Source of the DNA: Shewanella loihica PV-4
GTDB taxonomy: Bacteria; Pseudomonadota; Gammaproteobacteria; Enterobacterales; Shewanellaceae
Direction: 5' to 3'
Assembly: GCF_000016065.1 (NCBI RefSeq)
Contig: NC_009092.1
Coordinates: 3,224,001-3,288,000 of the forward strand
DNA: 64,000 bases
Of this stretch, positions 1 through 7,867 are shown piece by piece. The notes below the pieces were generated by a model. It had not been told where the DNA came from and did not search any database. It saw only the letters and a list, made by a program, of their open reading frames with translations. Position numbers and translations under genes: made by a program. The first letter of the stretch is position 1. Each line of letters starts with the position of its first letter.

Positions 1-535
1 GCACCCCTTGGGTCTCTAAGTATTCCAGGGTCAGGCCGATATCCAGAATCGACTTGGCACCGGCGCAGACCACGGCCACATCGGTATTAGCCAGCTCCTG
101 CAGGTCGGCAGAGATATCGAAGGTCTGCTGGGCACCGCGATGCACGCCGCCGATACCGCCGGTAGCAAACACCTTGATGCCTGCCATCGCCGCCAAAATC
201 ATGGTCGACGCAACCGTGGTCGCGCCATCGGCCTGCTTAGCCACGATAAAGGGGATGTCGCGGCGGCTGGTCTTGATCACCGCCTGACCCGCCTTACCCA
301 GATACTCGATCTCATCATGAGTCATGCCCACCTTGAGGCGTCCCTTGAGGATGGCGATGGTGGCAGGAACCGCGCCGTTATCACGAATGATCTGCTCCAC
401 CTTGAGGGCGGTCTCGACGTTTTGCGGGTAAGGCATACCGTGAGAGATGATGGTCGACTCCAGTGCCACCACGGGACGACCGGCTTCCAATGCCGCTTTC
501 ACTTCTGGGTTGATATCTAGGTACTGCGCTAACAT
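1..535 (-). CDS. psuG: Pseudouridine-5'-phosphate glycosidase, 3' part outside the window
   Basis: Splits pseudouridine 5'-phosphate into uracil and ribose 5-phosphate in the cytoplasm. The first 178 residues are visible and the C-terminal part lies beyond the window edge. Family marks are [13 protein letters not shown] with Glu26, [10 protein letters not shown] near residue 126 and AGAKSILD with Lys161; Glu26 and Lys161 match the acid/base Glu and the Schiff-base Lys of E. coli PsuG by position, from memory. The ATG overlaps the stop of the upstream kinase psuK by 7 bp, so the two are translationally coupled, and the pair forms a complete pseudouridine breakdown route. The partial sequence is intact. 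Confidence 0.95.
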   Translation of the reverse strand, partial: MLAQYLDINPEVKAALEAGRPVVALESTIISHGMPYPQNVETALKVEQIIRDNGAVPATIAILKGRLKVGMTHDEIEYLGKAGQAVIKTSRRDIPFIVAKQADGATTVASTMILAAMAGIKVFATGGIGGVHRGAQQTFDISADLQELANTDVAVVCAGAKSILDIGLTLEYLETQGV

Positions 536-1620
536 AGAGACTCCTTGATAACTCGGTTAACTGATATTTCAGACATGTTTGGGTTGATCGTTGCCAGATC
601 CGACAGGGCGACAACCGCCGCCGCCATGGCAAACTCGGTCGACTGACGGGTCGACCAGCCTTGCATAAAGCCGTGGGCCAGGCCCGCCAGGAAGGCATCG
701 CCGGCGCCGTTGGCGTTGACCATCTCCACCGGAATGGCCGGAATATGGGCCTGCTCCTCACCGTCGCTGTAGAAGACACCGTCGATGCCCAGGCTCAGGA
801 AGACGCGCTTAACCCCCTGCTCGTGGAACCAGTTCGCCAGCACTGGCAGCTCACCATAGTTGGCGATGGAGATCCCAGAGAGCTGCTCGGCCTCTTTAAG
901 GTTCGGCTTGAGGGTATGCACGGCGCCTAGATAGGGCTTAATCTTCTCTGCCTTGGCGCAGGAGACGGTATCGACAAACAGCGGGATGTCGGCGAAGTTG
1001 CTCAGCAGATAGGCCAAGGCCGCCTCGGACAGGTTGGCATCGATAATCGCCAGGCTGGCGCGCTTGAGCATCTCCTGTTGACTCTTGAGCTGCTCGACCC
1101 CGAGACGCTCCAGAATCGCCATGTCATTGATCGCCACATGCATGTCGCTGTCGCCGTCGAGCACAGAGAGGTAAGTGGAGGTCACGCCATCGCTTAGCTG
1201 CAGGCTGGGCTTCATGTCGATGCCGGCGCGCTGACAGTGCTCGACGATCTGCTGGCCGTAGGCATCTTTGCCCACGGCGGTCATCAGGCGGGTATCCGAG
1301 CCCAAACGGGCCAGGTTCTCGGCGATGTTACGCCCCACCCCGCCGGGGCTACAGCTGACGCTCCCCGGGTTGGAATCCCCCACCCGCAGGCTAGACGCCG
1401 GACGACCGAGAATATCCATGTTGGCACCGCCAATCACCATGGCATACTTGGCTTCGGCCAGGATATAGCCCTTGCCACGAATCACTCCCTTGTTGGTGAG
1501 ATTCATGATATGCCCCGCCACGGCGGAGCGGCTGATCCCTAAACGGTCGGCCAGCTCCTGCTGAGGGATCAAAGGGTCTTGCTTGAGTAGTGCTAAGATT
1601 TCTAATTCACGTTCCGTCAT
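529..1620 (-). CDS. psuK: Pseudouridine kinase with N-terminal winged-helix domain (PfkB family)
   Basis: Phosphorylates pseudouridine to the 5'-phosphate used by PsuG. The 363-residue protein starts with a winged helix-turn-helix of about 55 residues ([17 protein letters not shown]) followed by a PfkB sugar-kinase fold. The kinase shows the glycine-rich [15 protein letters not shown] segment near residue 95 and the C-terminal signature NANGAGDAF near 302-310, whose Asp is the catalytic base. The fused DNA-binding domain is common in this subgroup and suggests autoregulation. The gene is first in the psuK-psuG operon. Assignment to pseudouridine rather than another nucleoside rests mainly on the psuG overlap. 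Confidence 0.9.
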   Translation of the reverse strand: MTERELEILALLKQDPLIPQQELADRLGISRSAVAGHIMNLTNKGVIRGKGYILAEAKYAMVIGGANMDILGRPASSLRVGDSNPGSVSCSPGGVGRNIAENLARLGSDTRLMTAVGKDAYGQQIVEHCQRAGIDMKPSLQLSDGVTSTYLSVLDGDSDMHVAINDMAILERLGVEQLKSQQEMLKRASLAIIDANLSEAALAYLLSNFADIPLFVDTVSCAKAEKIKPYLGAVHTLKPNLKEAEQLSGISIANYGELPVLANWFHEQGVKRVFLSLGIDGVFYSDGEEQAHIPAIPVEMVNANGAGDAFLAGLAHGFMQGWSTRQSTEFAMAAAVVALSDLATINPNMSEISVNRVIKESLC

Positions 1621-1950
1621 TTAGGCGATCTCACTAAGCAATAGGTAATGTGTGCATGGGTAGTGTCTGGCTATGCAAAGCTATAGCAAGCAAATAAAAA
1701 GCGACAAACAAATGTTTGCATACCAAACTTTTGTTTTACGTTAATCGATTTCGCCAGCGAGCGCAAGGTAAACAAAATCGGAATCAAGTGGTTATGTGAA
1801 GTTCGCCACACAGCCCTGCAAGCTATTTCCCAATCGGAGAGGCACTTTGGCGTCAGCAAGCACTAACTTTCGAGCATAAAAAAAGCGCCGAATAGGCGCT
1901 CATTAATTGACGGACGACAGCTTAAACTAGAGCTAAATAGCTTAAGCTGC
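1621..1950. other. Intergenic region between psuK and the yaiI-type gene
   Basis: Contains no credible gene. It holds the yaiI terminator and, 85-92 bases before the psuK start, the dyad CAAACA-AA-TGTTTG at 1705-1718, followed by a similar CAAAC/TTGTTT pair at 1723-1735. These could be operators for the HTH domain of PsuK, but that is inference. Base composition is more AT-rich than the flanking genes, as expected of a promoter region. Confidence 0.4.
1878..1900 (-). terminator. Intrinsic terminator of the yaiI-type gene
   Basis: On the minus strand a 6-bp stem AGCGCC/GGCGCT with a five-base loop is followed by seven T residues. It lies about 50 bases after the stop of the gene at 1951-2403. 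Confidence 0.8.
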
Positions 1951-2403
1951 TTAACGCTTATGATACTTAGTGATCAGGCGATCCAGCTGATTGCCGAAGG
2001 CCTGCTTCTCGCTCTGGCCTATGGCCGCCGGGCCGCCGGTCTGCACGCCGCTGGCACGCATGGTGTCCATAAAGTCGCGCATGTTGAGAATAGACTTGAT
2101 GTTATGCTCGGTATACAGCTCGCCTCTGGGGTTCAGCGCCAGGGCGCCCTTATCGATCACCTCTGAGGCCAGTGGAATATCGGCGGTGATCACCAGATCG
2201 CCAGGCGCCGCGCGCCGCACTATCTCATTGTCGGCCACGTCAAACCCAGAGGAGACAGTCACCAGCTGAATAAAACGCGATGGCGGGATCCGCATGGCGT
2301 GGTTGGCCACTAAGGTCACGGCAATCTCGGCGCGTTCGGCGGCGCGAAACAGTATATCTTTAATCACGCCTGGGCAGGCATCGGCATCGACCCAAATCTT
2401 CAT
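1951..2403 (-). CDS. YaiI/YqxD family protein (DUF188)
   Basis: A 150-residue member of the YaiI/YqxD (DUF188) family, cytoplasmic and of unproven function, with a PIN-like fold. The start [18 protein letters not shown] carries the conserved Asp pair, and [12 protein letters not shown] and NPRGELYTE are further family blocks. Length equals the usual 145-155 residues, so the gene looks complete. It is transcribed alone, with its own terminator downstream. Some relatives have been proposed to be nucleases, but nothing here proves activity. Confidence 0.9.
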   Translation of the reverse strand: MKIWVDADACPGVIKDILFRAAERAEIAVTLVANHAMRIPPSRFIQLVTVSSGFDVADNEIVRRAAPGDLVITADIPLASEVIDKGALALNPRGELYTEHNIKSILNMRDFMDTMRASGVQTGGPAAIGQSEKQAFGNQLDRLITKYHKR

Positions 2404-2570
2404 CTCTTCTTCCTGTCATCACAGTCAATCATGGCTGCGAGCACTATAGCATAGCTATCGCGCTTTATAACGAGTGACCTTATCCCTTAGCAAGCGGCAT
2501 TAACACTCCAGGGATCTCTTATGTTAATTTAACAAGACATTGATTGTAATTAGGACTTAGCGGATAGATT

Positions 2571-3269
2571 ATGACCACATCTGCCACCAAGGAAGCGCTT
2601 TTCAGCCCGGACTGTCTCGAGTTTCTCGCCAAGTTGGCCAGCAACAACGAGCGTGACTGGTTCAAGGCCCACCAGGCCGAGTATGAGGCCAAGGTTCGCA
2701 CCCCGGCGCTTAACTTTATCGGCGCCATGGCGCCCCATATCCAGCAGCTCTCGCCGCGCCTCACGGCCGTGCCCAAGAAGGTCGGCGGCAGCCTGATGCG
2801 CCCCCAGCGCGATGCCCGATTCAGCAGCGATAAGACTCCCTACAAGGTCAACGTGGGCATTCAGTTTCGCCATTTTCAGGGCAAAGATGTGCACGCTCCC
2901 GGGCTCTACCTGCATATCGCCAACGACGGCTGCTTTCTCGGCGCCGGGATCTGGCATCCAGACAGCAAGGCGCTGAGCCAGATCCGCAGCTGCATCGACG
3001 ATAACCCCAACGCCTACAAACAGGCGCTCAAGCAGCTCAGCGCCGCCGGATTTGCCATGGAGGGTGACAGTCTGCAGCGTCCGCCCAAGGGCTATGACAA
3101 GCATCACCCCATGTTAGACGAGCTCAAGCGTAAAGACTTTATCGCCATCAAACCGCTCGACACTCAGCAGCTGTTTACCAAGGATTTCGATACCTGGTGC
3201 GCCGAACAGTTTAACCAGGTCAACAAACTCATGGGCTACCTCTGTTTCGCCCTGGATCTTGATTATTAA
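2571..3269 (+). CDS. DUF2461 / TIGR02453 family protein
   Basis: A 232-residue cytoplasmic protein of the DUF2461 family, function unknown. Family marks are the N-terminal FLAKLASNNERDWFKAHQAEYE, the RIYRDTRFS-like segment RPQRDARFSSDKTPYKVN near residues 80-97, and GLYLHIANDGCFLGAGIW. Length fits the family. No signal peptide or membrane segment is seen. The next gene, an SPFH lipoprotein, starts 12 bases after its stop, so the two probably share a transcript. Confidence 0.88.
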   Translation: MTTSATKEALFSPDCLEFLAKLASNNERDWFKAHQAEYEAKVRTPALNFIGAMAPHIQQLSPRLTAVPKKVGGSLMRPQRDARFSSDKTPYKVNVGIQFRHFQGKDVHAPGLYLHIANDGCFLGAGIWHPDSKALSQIRSCIDDNPNAYKQALKQLSAAGFAMEGDSLQRPPKGYDKHHPMLDELKRKDFIAIKPLDTQQLFTKDFDTWCAEQFNQVNKLMGYLCFALDLDY

Positions 3270-3281
3270 AAAGGATTTTTG

Positions 3282-4163
3282 ATGTTTAATCGTAGACAAA
3301 ACAAGCCGCTAAACTCACGTCTGAGCCAGCGCCTGAACATGTTCAATCGCCTTAAATTTATCGCACCGCTTGTGGTGGTACTGCCCCTTGCGGGCGGCCT
3401 AACGGGCTGCACCAACCCCAACACCCCGGCAGGGGAAGAGGGCTATGTGTTTGAGAAGCCGCGCATCTTCGGCGCGGGTGGTTATCGCGGCACCCTCATA
3501 GGCCCCAGCAACTATGGGGTCTCCCTGTGGCGCAACGAGGTGATCAACATCGATATGCGTCCCAACACCTACACGGAAAACTTTAAGATCCTCGCCAAGG
3601 ACGATCTCAACATCAGCTTCAACTTTCATGCGGTGATTGCCATCAAGTCGGGCACGGTGAAAGAGGTGGTAGAAAAATATGGCGCCGAGAACTGGTATGT
3701 GCGTTTCGTGCGCGAGACCTTCCGCACCTATGTGCGCGACGAAGTGCAGCGCTACGACAGCGTGGCGCTCAAGGAGAACCGCTCGGAGATCGCCCAGGCG
3801 GTGTCGGTCAAGCTCAAGGACTACCTTAAGACTTCGCCTTTCCAGCTCAACAATGTGATCGTGGGTAATATCAACTATCCCGACATAGTCGCCATCGCGG
3901 TAGAAAAGAAACTGGCCGCCCAGCAGCTGTTGTCGGAGAAGGAGACCCAGAAGGAGATCGCCCAGAAGGATGCGGAGATCCGCATCGAAGAGGCCAAGGG
4001 TATCGCCCAGGCGCAGAAGATCATCAACGAGACCCTGACCCCCAACTACCTGCAGCACGAGGCGATTAACGCCCAGCTGAAGATGGCGGACTCGCCGAAT
4101 CACACTACCGTCTACATTCCGGTTGGCACCAACGGCATCCCTCTGATCAAGGGCGCCAAATAG
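3282..4163 (+). CDS. SPFH/Band 7 domain lipoprotein
   Basis: A prohibitin/HflK-like SPFH domain protein that appears to be a lipoprotein. A hydrophobic stretch ends in the lipobox LTGC, so the mature protein would begin at that Cys and face the periplasm. The SPFH domain follows, and the C-terminal part is a charged helix (EKETQKEIAQKDAEIRIEEAKG) typical of the flotillin/stomatin stalk. ATG at 3282 has AAGGA eight bases upstream; an in-frame ATG at 3339 would give a more standard signal peptide but has no good ribosome site. A TTG just upstream is less likely. Band 7 proteins are usually held by an N-terminal helix, so lipid anchoring is unusual. Confidence 0.85.
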   Translation: MFNRRQNKPLNSRLSQRLNMFNRLKFIAPLVVVLPLAGGLTGCTNPNTPAGEEGYVFEKPRIFGAGGYRGTLIGPSNYGVSLWRNEVINIDMRPNTYTENFKILAKDDLNISFNFHAVIAIKSGTVKEVVEKYGAENWYVRFVRETFRTYVRDEVQRYDSVALKENRSEIAQAVSVKLKDYLKTSPFQLNNVIVGNINYPDIVAIAVEKKLAAQQLLSEKETQKEIAQKDAEIRIEEAKGIAQAQKIINETLTPNYLQHEAINAQLKMADSPNHTTVYIPVGTNGIPLIKGAK

Positions 4164-4182
4164 CCGTAACGAAACCCAAAAA

Positions 4183-4207
4183 GCCTGTCGTCCTTTAGGC
4201 GACAGGC
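4183..4207 (-). terminator. Terminator of the TetR gene
   Basis: An 8-bp perfect stem GCCTGTCG/CGACAGGC is followed on the minus strand by five T residues. It also closes the convergent SPFH gene, although the + strand side lacks a T run. Confidence 0.75.
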
Positions 4208-4286
4208 ACTAGAAGCGTCAGAGATAAAGCATTAGTAAGGCCTTGATTCGAGTGCCTTAAGCAAACTAGTTAGCGAGCAACTTTAG

Positions 4287-4877
4287 CTAGCCACTCACAG
4301 CTAGCGATTTAAGATAACCCATAAGCACCTCACGGGCCTGAGCGATACGCGCCTGCTGTCTCGCCTTGCCCAGCACACGTATTCCCTGCATCTGCATCAC
4401 CAGAAAGCTTGCCAGCTGCGTACATTGGACACCTGCCGACAACTCACCGCGCTGCTGCGCCCCTTGCAGCACCCGCTCGAAGGTCTGATGCAGCTCGTCA
4501 AACAGGCGAGTACAGATCCCCTGCACCACCTCATCGCTTAGGTATTTTTCCAGCACGGCATTTTGCAAGAAGCAGCCGAAGGGCTGGTTAGACTGCCTGA
4601 CGATAAACTCCTCCAGATAAGTCACCAACTCATCTAAGCCAGCCGTCTCGGCAAACAGGGGCGTGAGATTGGGCATAGCATGGTTATCGAAGTAGTAGGC
4701 CAGCGCCTCACGATACAGGCTCAGCTTGTCACCGAAGCTGTTATACAGACTAAAGCGGTTAATCTTAAGGTGATCCACCAGATCCGCCACCGAGGTGTCG
4801 GCATAGCCTTTCTGCCAGAAGAGCTCCATCGCCTCTACCAGCTTCTCCTGCCTATCAAAATTACAACTTCTCGCCAT
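4287..4877 (-). CDS. TetR/AcrR family transcriptional regulator
   Basis: A 196-residue repressor-type regulator. The N-terminal helix-turn-helix (VEAMELFWQKGYADTSVADLVDHLKINRFSLYNSFGDK) covers residues 10-50, and the C-terminal part is the ligand-binding and dimerisation region of the TetR_C type. It is divergent from a glutathione S-transferase gene, with two near-identical operator-like sites in the 160-bp gap, so it most likely represses both genes and responds to an electrophile or xenobiotic. The inducer cannot be told from sequence. Confidence 0.92.
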   Translation of the reverse strand: MARSCNFDRQEKLVEAMELFWQKGYADTSVADLVDHLKINRFSLYNSFGDKLSLYREALAYYFDNHAMPNLTPLFAETAGLDELVTYLEEFIVRQSNQPFGCFLQNAVLEKYLSDEVVQGICTRLFDELHQTFERVLQGAQQRGELSAGVQCTQLASFLVMQMQGIRVLGKARQQARIAQAREVLMGYLKSLAVSG

Positions 4878-4928
4878 AGATGATTTTGCTCAATATTAGT
4901 CAAAAGTATTCGCAACAAGTTTCTTGAC

Positions 4929-4977
4929 CGAACGTTCAGTTATGAATTAGATTCTATTCTAAACGAGCGTTCAGTTA
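4929..4977. promoter_or_regulatory. Duplicated operator between the TetR and GST genes
   Basis: Two 14-base direct copies, CGAACGTTCAGTTA at 4929-4942 and CGAGCGTTCAGTTA at 4964-4977, lie 35 bases apart. The first contains the perfect 8-bp palindrome GAACGTTC. Duplicated, partly palindromic sites in the gap between a TetR gene and its divergent neighbour are the usual operator arrangement. Confidence 0.7.
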
Positions 4978-5037
4978 AAGAAAAAACCTTCAACTGAGGC
5001 CACCACAACAACTTCCACAAGAGTCAGAGAGGGATAG

Positions 5038-5673
5038 ATGAAACTCTACGAATTAGCCATGACCCCCAGCGCCAGACGCGTCAATATCTTCCTTAAGGAA
5101 CTCGGCCTAAACGAACAAGAGCTAGGTCTTGAGCGTGAGAGCCTCAACCTGCGCGCCGGTGACAATCTGAGTGATGAGTTTAAGGCCATCAGCGTCAACG
5201 GCCGCATCCCGGTGCTCGAACTCGACGACGGCCAGACCCTGTGTGAATCTGTGGCCATCTGCCGCTATTTCGACGAGATTATTACTTCAGCACACTCGCT
5301 GTTTGGCGACACGCCGCTGGAGAAGGCTCAGGTTGAGATGTGGCAGCGGATCTGCGAGCTGCAAGGCCTGTTCGTCGCCTTCCAGGCCTTTAGAAACATC
5401 ACCAAGGTGTATGAAGACAGAGAGCGCTGCGTCGAGGCCTGGGGCCAAGAGTCCCGCCAGCGAGTGATAGAGTTTCTGCCCACACTAGAGAAACAACTTG
5501 GCCAGCAGCCCTTTGTCGCCGGCCAGAATTTCTCCATCGCCGACATCACCGCCTACGTGATGATGAGCTTCATAAAACACCTGGAGATCACCCCAAGCGA
5601 CGACCAGCCCCACCTCACCGCCTGGCTCACCAAGATGGAACAGCGCCCGTCGATCATAGCCGTCAACGGCTAA
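5038..5673 (+). CDS. Glutathione S-transferase
   Basis: Conjugates glutathione to electrophiles. The 211-residue protein has the thioredoxin-like N-terminal domain (MKLYELAMTPSARRVNIFL, with Ser11 in the catalytic position, and the GRIPVLELDDG and ESVAICRYF motifs that bind glutathione) and the all-helical C-terminal domain with FSIADITAYVMM near 163-174. Length is normal. GAGAGGG precedes the ATG. It is divergent from a TetR gene and probably under its control. An integron cassette array begins 69 bases after its stop. Confidence 0.92.
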   Translation: MKLYELAMTPSARRVNIFLKELGLNEQELGLERESLNLRAGDNLSDEFKAISVNGRIPVLELDDGQTLCESVAICRYFDEIITSAHSLFGDTPLEKAQVEMWQRICELQGLFVAFQAFRNITKVYEDRERCVEAWGQESRQRVIEFLPTLEKQLGQQPFVAGQNFSIADITAYVMMSFIKHLEITPSDDQPHLTAWLTKMEQRPSIIAVNG

Positions 5674-5741
5674 CACAGCTTCTAGCTATGAAAAGCTAAA
5701 ACAAACAAGGCGAGCCCAAGCCAAAGCTCAAACTCGCCCCC

Positions 5742-5831
5742 TATTAACGCCCCGCTAAACGGCGAGCGCAAGCGAGTCCGGTGGAGGCCACGCTTTTTGT
5801 GGCCGGAACGAATTTAAGCGGTTTGTTAGGA
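5742..5831 (-). other. attC site 1, end of cassette array 1
   Basis: A 90-base site. In the cassette direction it opens with TCCTAACAAACCGCTTAA and closes with TTTAGCGGGGCGTTA; these ends pair with each other, and the centre folds on GGCCAC/GTGGCC. Box matches to RYYYAAC and GTTRRRY are imperfect at the outermost base. Confidence 0.8.
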
Positions 5832-5834
5832 TCA

Positions 5835-6311
5835 TTAGTATTTGACTACTGCCGGTAGTTTTTTTGATATCCCGTCACACAGTACCCCTTTATTTTGCCC
5901 CCGCCCCACTATTTGCATGCCACTGCAAGATAAGAACGGCTTCCACTTCTGGCCTTCGCTTGGAGTTTTTGGGTTTACATATCGAATTTTACATTTTGGA
6001 CATTTTAAAATTTCATCATCATCTGAGTTCGCCCTCAAGCTTCTTATTATATCTGGAAGTTTTTCTTCGAGCTTCTTATCGGTAGTGCATATGTGGCTAG
6101 TGCCAATCATGTCATAGAGATGTACATCAATATCTTCGTATGTATCTTTATCAACGTCGCCAGCAAAGGGATTGCCTTCGAATGAACAATAAGCTGATAC
6201 TTGCCAGCCGTTACCAAGATCAAGCTTATAGGCGTCACCAAATCCACTGGTACTGTCAAGTGTAAATCCTTGAGCTTTTAGAATTTCCTGAACACTTTCT
6301 TTTGATGGCAT
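5835..6311 (-). CDS. Cassette gene: unknown protein with a zinc-ribbon-like tail
   Basis: A 158-residue protein I do not recognise. The middle is acidic (FAGDVDKDTYEDIDVHLYD). The C-terminal 50 residues carry CPKC and two more cysteines (LSCSG, LCDGI) spaced like a small zinc ribbon, similar in appearance to the topoisomerase-type C4 finger; the match is suggestive only. The start was chosen at ATG 6311 because AAGGAG lies seven bases upstream; a longer frame to 6395 would run through the neighbouring attC site. It is the last cassette of array 1. Confidence 0.75.
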   Translation of the reverse strand: MPSKESVQEILKAQGFTLDSTSGFGDAYKLDLGNGWQVSAYCSFEGNPFAGDVDKDTYEDIDVHLYDMIGTSHICTTDKKLEEKLPDIIRSLRANSDDDEILKCPKCKIRYVNPKTPSEGQKWKPFLSCSGMQIVGRGQNKGVLCDGISKKLPAVVKY

Positions 6312-6329
6312 AATCTTACTCCTTGGTTG

Positions 6330-6433
6330 CCCTAACGCCGCGTTAAACGGCTTAGTAATGCTTGCTAAAATGTGAAGCGAAGCGGAACCGAGCAAGCATT
6401 ACGGTGCCCAATTTTTTAAACGCCTTGTTAGGT
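6330..6433 (-). other. attC site 2
   Basis: A 104-base site with CCCTAAC at 6330-6336 and GTTAGGT at 6427-6433 on the + strand. Inner arms AACGCCGCGTTAAACGG and TTTAAACGCCTTGTTAGG can pair, and TAATGCTTGCT/AGCAAGCATTA forms an 11-bp perfect stem in the middle. The stop codon of the next cassette gene lies inside the outer box. Confidence 0.88.
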
Positions 6434-6904
6434 AACGGATTTAGACAAATCTACTATCGATGCAACTGGCTTTTTACTAAACGTATGATATACGCCACAG
6501 TAAAAGACTTTACCTTTACCAAACTTATCAATGACATCTGATTGGTCAATTCTACCTACCCAACGAGCACCAGGCCCAAGAAAATAAGGAAGTTCACTAC
6601 CAGTGCCTTGCATAGGTATAACACTTTGATTAGATCTTTTATTTCTAAGTTTGTCCCAAAACGAAGAATATTGGTAAATAGTGAGATGTGTAATGGTGGT
6701 AGGTAAATCACCAATATTAACAACCTCGACGAAAATCATTTTATCATCATCGAGTTTACCTTTTAAAGAATTAAGCATTTGCATATTTGGAACAGCAGAA
6801 ACTAATATACGAGCACCTTCACTGAACCACTTAAAAATATCCCATAAAAGTACAACTGAAGCGATAATAGCTCCCCACCATGCAGCAACAACAGACGCTT
6901 CCAT
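6428..6904 (-). CDS. Cassette gene: single-pass membrane protein of unknown function
   Basis: A 158-residue protein with one N-terminal hydrophobic helix (VVAAWWGAIIASVVLLWDIF, about residues 5-24), followed by a soluble region of mixed sheet character containing VEVVNIGDLPTTITHLTI, which looks like an immunoglobulin-like strand set. AAGGAG stands seven bases before the ATG, so the cassette carries its own ribosome site. Its TAA is part of the attC box. I do not recognise the family; small membrane proteins of this type are frequent in cassettes. Codon use is AT-rich compared with the core genes. Confidence 0.75.
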   Translation of the reverse strand: MEASVVAAWWGAIIASVVLLWDIFKWFSEGARILVSAVPNMQMLNSLKGKLDDDKMIFVEVVNIGDLPTTITHLTIYQYSSFWDKLRNKRSNQSVIPMQGTGSELPYFLGPGARWVGRIDQSDVIDKFGKGKVFYCGVYHTFSKKPVASIVDLSKSVT

Positions 6905-6919
6905 GAACTCTCCTTAGTT

Positions 6920-7019
6920 ACCCAACGCCCAATTAACGGGCAAATTGTGTTTGGCTATAATTTTGGAACGCAGTGACAAAATCCAAACAGAATTTGTCCT
7001 GTTGAATTGCTTGTCAGGT
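6920..7019 (-). other. attC site 3
   Basis: A 100-base site from ACCCAAC (6920-6926, perfect RYYYAAC) to GTCAGGT (7013-7019, one mismatch to GTTRRRY). Inner arms CAAATTGTGTTTGG and CCAAACAGAATTTG pair across the centre, with TTTGG/CCAAA and CAAAT/ATTTG blocks. The acetyltransferase stop codon is inside the outer box. Confidence 0.82.
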
Positions 7020-7358
7020 GTTTGTTATTACCAGCTCAAATACTGCACCTGAAGGCTTTTCAATTACAAATTTGAAACCATTTTTACGATAAAAATTATG
7101 AACAGGAATATCATTAGCCGCTGTACTTAGAATTACTTTTTTTAATTCTTTAGATTTAGCTAACTCAATAGTCAGTTTTATTAATTCCGACCCTATACCA
7201 AGTTGCCTATGGTCTTCGTCTAATAATAAATCAGCAATTTCTAAATAGTCATCTCTTAACCAATAATTCAGATAACCTATATTCTCCTGCTTATTGGAAC
7301 ACCATACATTAAACTTGTCTAATTCTTCATCTAGCTCAATTTGATAATCAATACTCAT
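7014..7358 (-). CDS. Cassette gene: GNAT family N-acetyltransferase
   Basis: A 114-residue acetyltransferase of the GNAT fold. The acetyl-CoA loop is seen as HRQLGIGSELIKLTIELAK near residues 56-75, followed by LSTAANDIPVHNFYRKNGF, the typical C-terminal strand-helix. It is shorter than most GNAT enzymes (140-180) but keeps the motif A core. Substrate cannot be told; cassette GNATs include aminoglycoside acetyltransferases and toxins of toxin-antitoxin pairs, but no antitoxin is seen here. It is the first cassette at the leading end of array 1. Confidence 0.83.
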   Translation of the reverse strand: MSIDYQIELDEELDKFNVWCSNKQENIGYLNYWLRDDYLEIADLLLDEDHRQLGIGSELIKLTIELAKSKELKKVILSTAANDIPVHNFYRKNGFKFVIEKPSGAVFELVITNT

Positions 7359-7363
7359 GGAAC

Positions 7364-7383
7364 ACCTAACAACTTATTAGTGA
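7364..7383 (-). other. Leading-end junction of cassette array 1
   Basis: ACCTAAC at 7364-7370 is a perfect RYYYAAC box (GTTAGGT in cassette direction) followed by AACTTATTAGTG. The same arrangement, ACCTAACATTTTATTAGTG, stands at the leading end of array 2 (22227-22245). It could be a remnant attI site or a shared attC end. Confidence 0.5.
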
Positions 7384-7867
7384 GACCTTGCAAGGTAGGA
7401 GACCAAGCATGTAAATAAGTGGGGTCAGAGTAATCTTCTAAAGGAGCTGATTGGCGCATGTGGTTGGCTTTTTCATTCCCTGAATGGCGTAGTCGATGTT
7501 TGATTCGAGTTGGCCTAGCTCTGTCCTTAATTGGTGATACTTTAATCTATCTTCTAGCTGGCATTCAACATGTCATGTCACATTTAATTAAAGAGTTTTA
7601 CTAACAAGAATAGTGGCTTGAGCCCACTTGTCCGGATTAGCTCCAATCGAAGAAACGTTAAATACCAAGTGTAGATACGGCTGTGACCTTCGGTTTCAGG
7701 GATGAAACCGCAGAGCGGCCATGGATGGCGCACAGCGTGTCACAGCAGTATCTGCACATAAGCCCACCGCAGGTGATAGATCACAGTGAAGGTTTGACAT
7801 TCAAACCCACTCAACAGATGAACATACCGTCAAAAGCTACCTGAGCAAATAAAGGGATTGCCAATCC
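7384..7867. other. Gene-free region between array 1 and the carboxymuconolactone-type gene
   Basis: Contains no credible gene. GGGGTCAGAGTA at 7421-7432 resembles motifs I have seen near IS200/RAYT-type elements and may be a remnant. The second half holds a hairpin-forming repeat listed separately. Confidence 0.4.
7645..7820. repeat. Hairpin-forming dispersed repeat, copy 1
   Basis: From AATCGAAGAAACGTTAAATA onward this stretch matches 22668-22780 closely. Outer arms GATACGGCTGTGAC and GTCACAGCAGTATC form a long stem with one mismatch. The 3' part (7755-7820) resembles a diverged unit of the 102-bp repeat at 22786-23038. Confidence 0.8.

Larger units (their letters stand above)
5742..7370 (-). 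mobile_element. Integrase-less integron cassette array 1 (three cassettes)
   Basis: Three minus-strand open reading frames, each followed by an attC-like site bounded by RYYYAAC/GTTRRRY-type boxes, lie head to tail: an unknown protein, a one-helix membrane protein and a GNAT acetyltransferase. Stop codons fall in or a few bases from the attC boxes, as in typical cassettes. Base composition is much more AT-rich than the core genes on either side. No integrase is present in the window, so this is a CALIN (cluster of attC sites lacking an integrase). The leading end is at 7364-7370. Confidence 0.82.

Noticed and set aside
7421..7432. GGGGTCAGAGTA as evidence for an IS200/RAYT transposon
   Set aside because: Only a 12-base motif without a transposase frame or flanking palindromes; too little to call an element.
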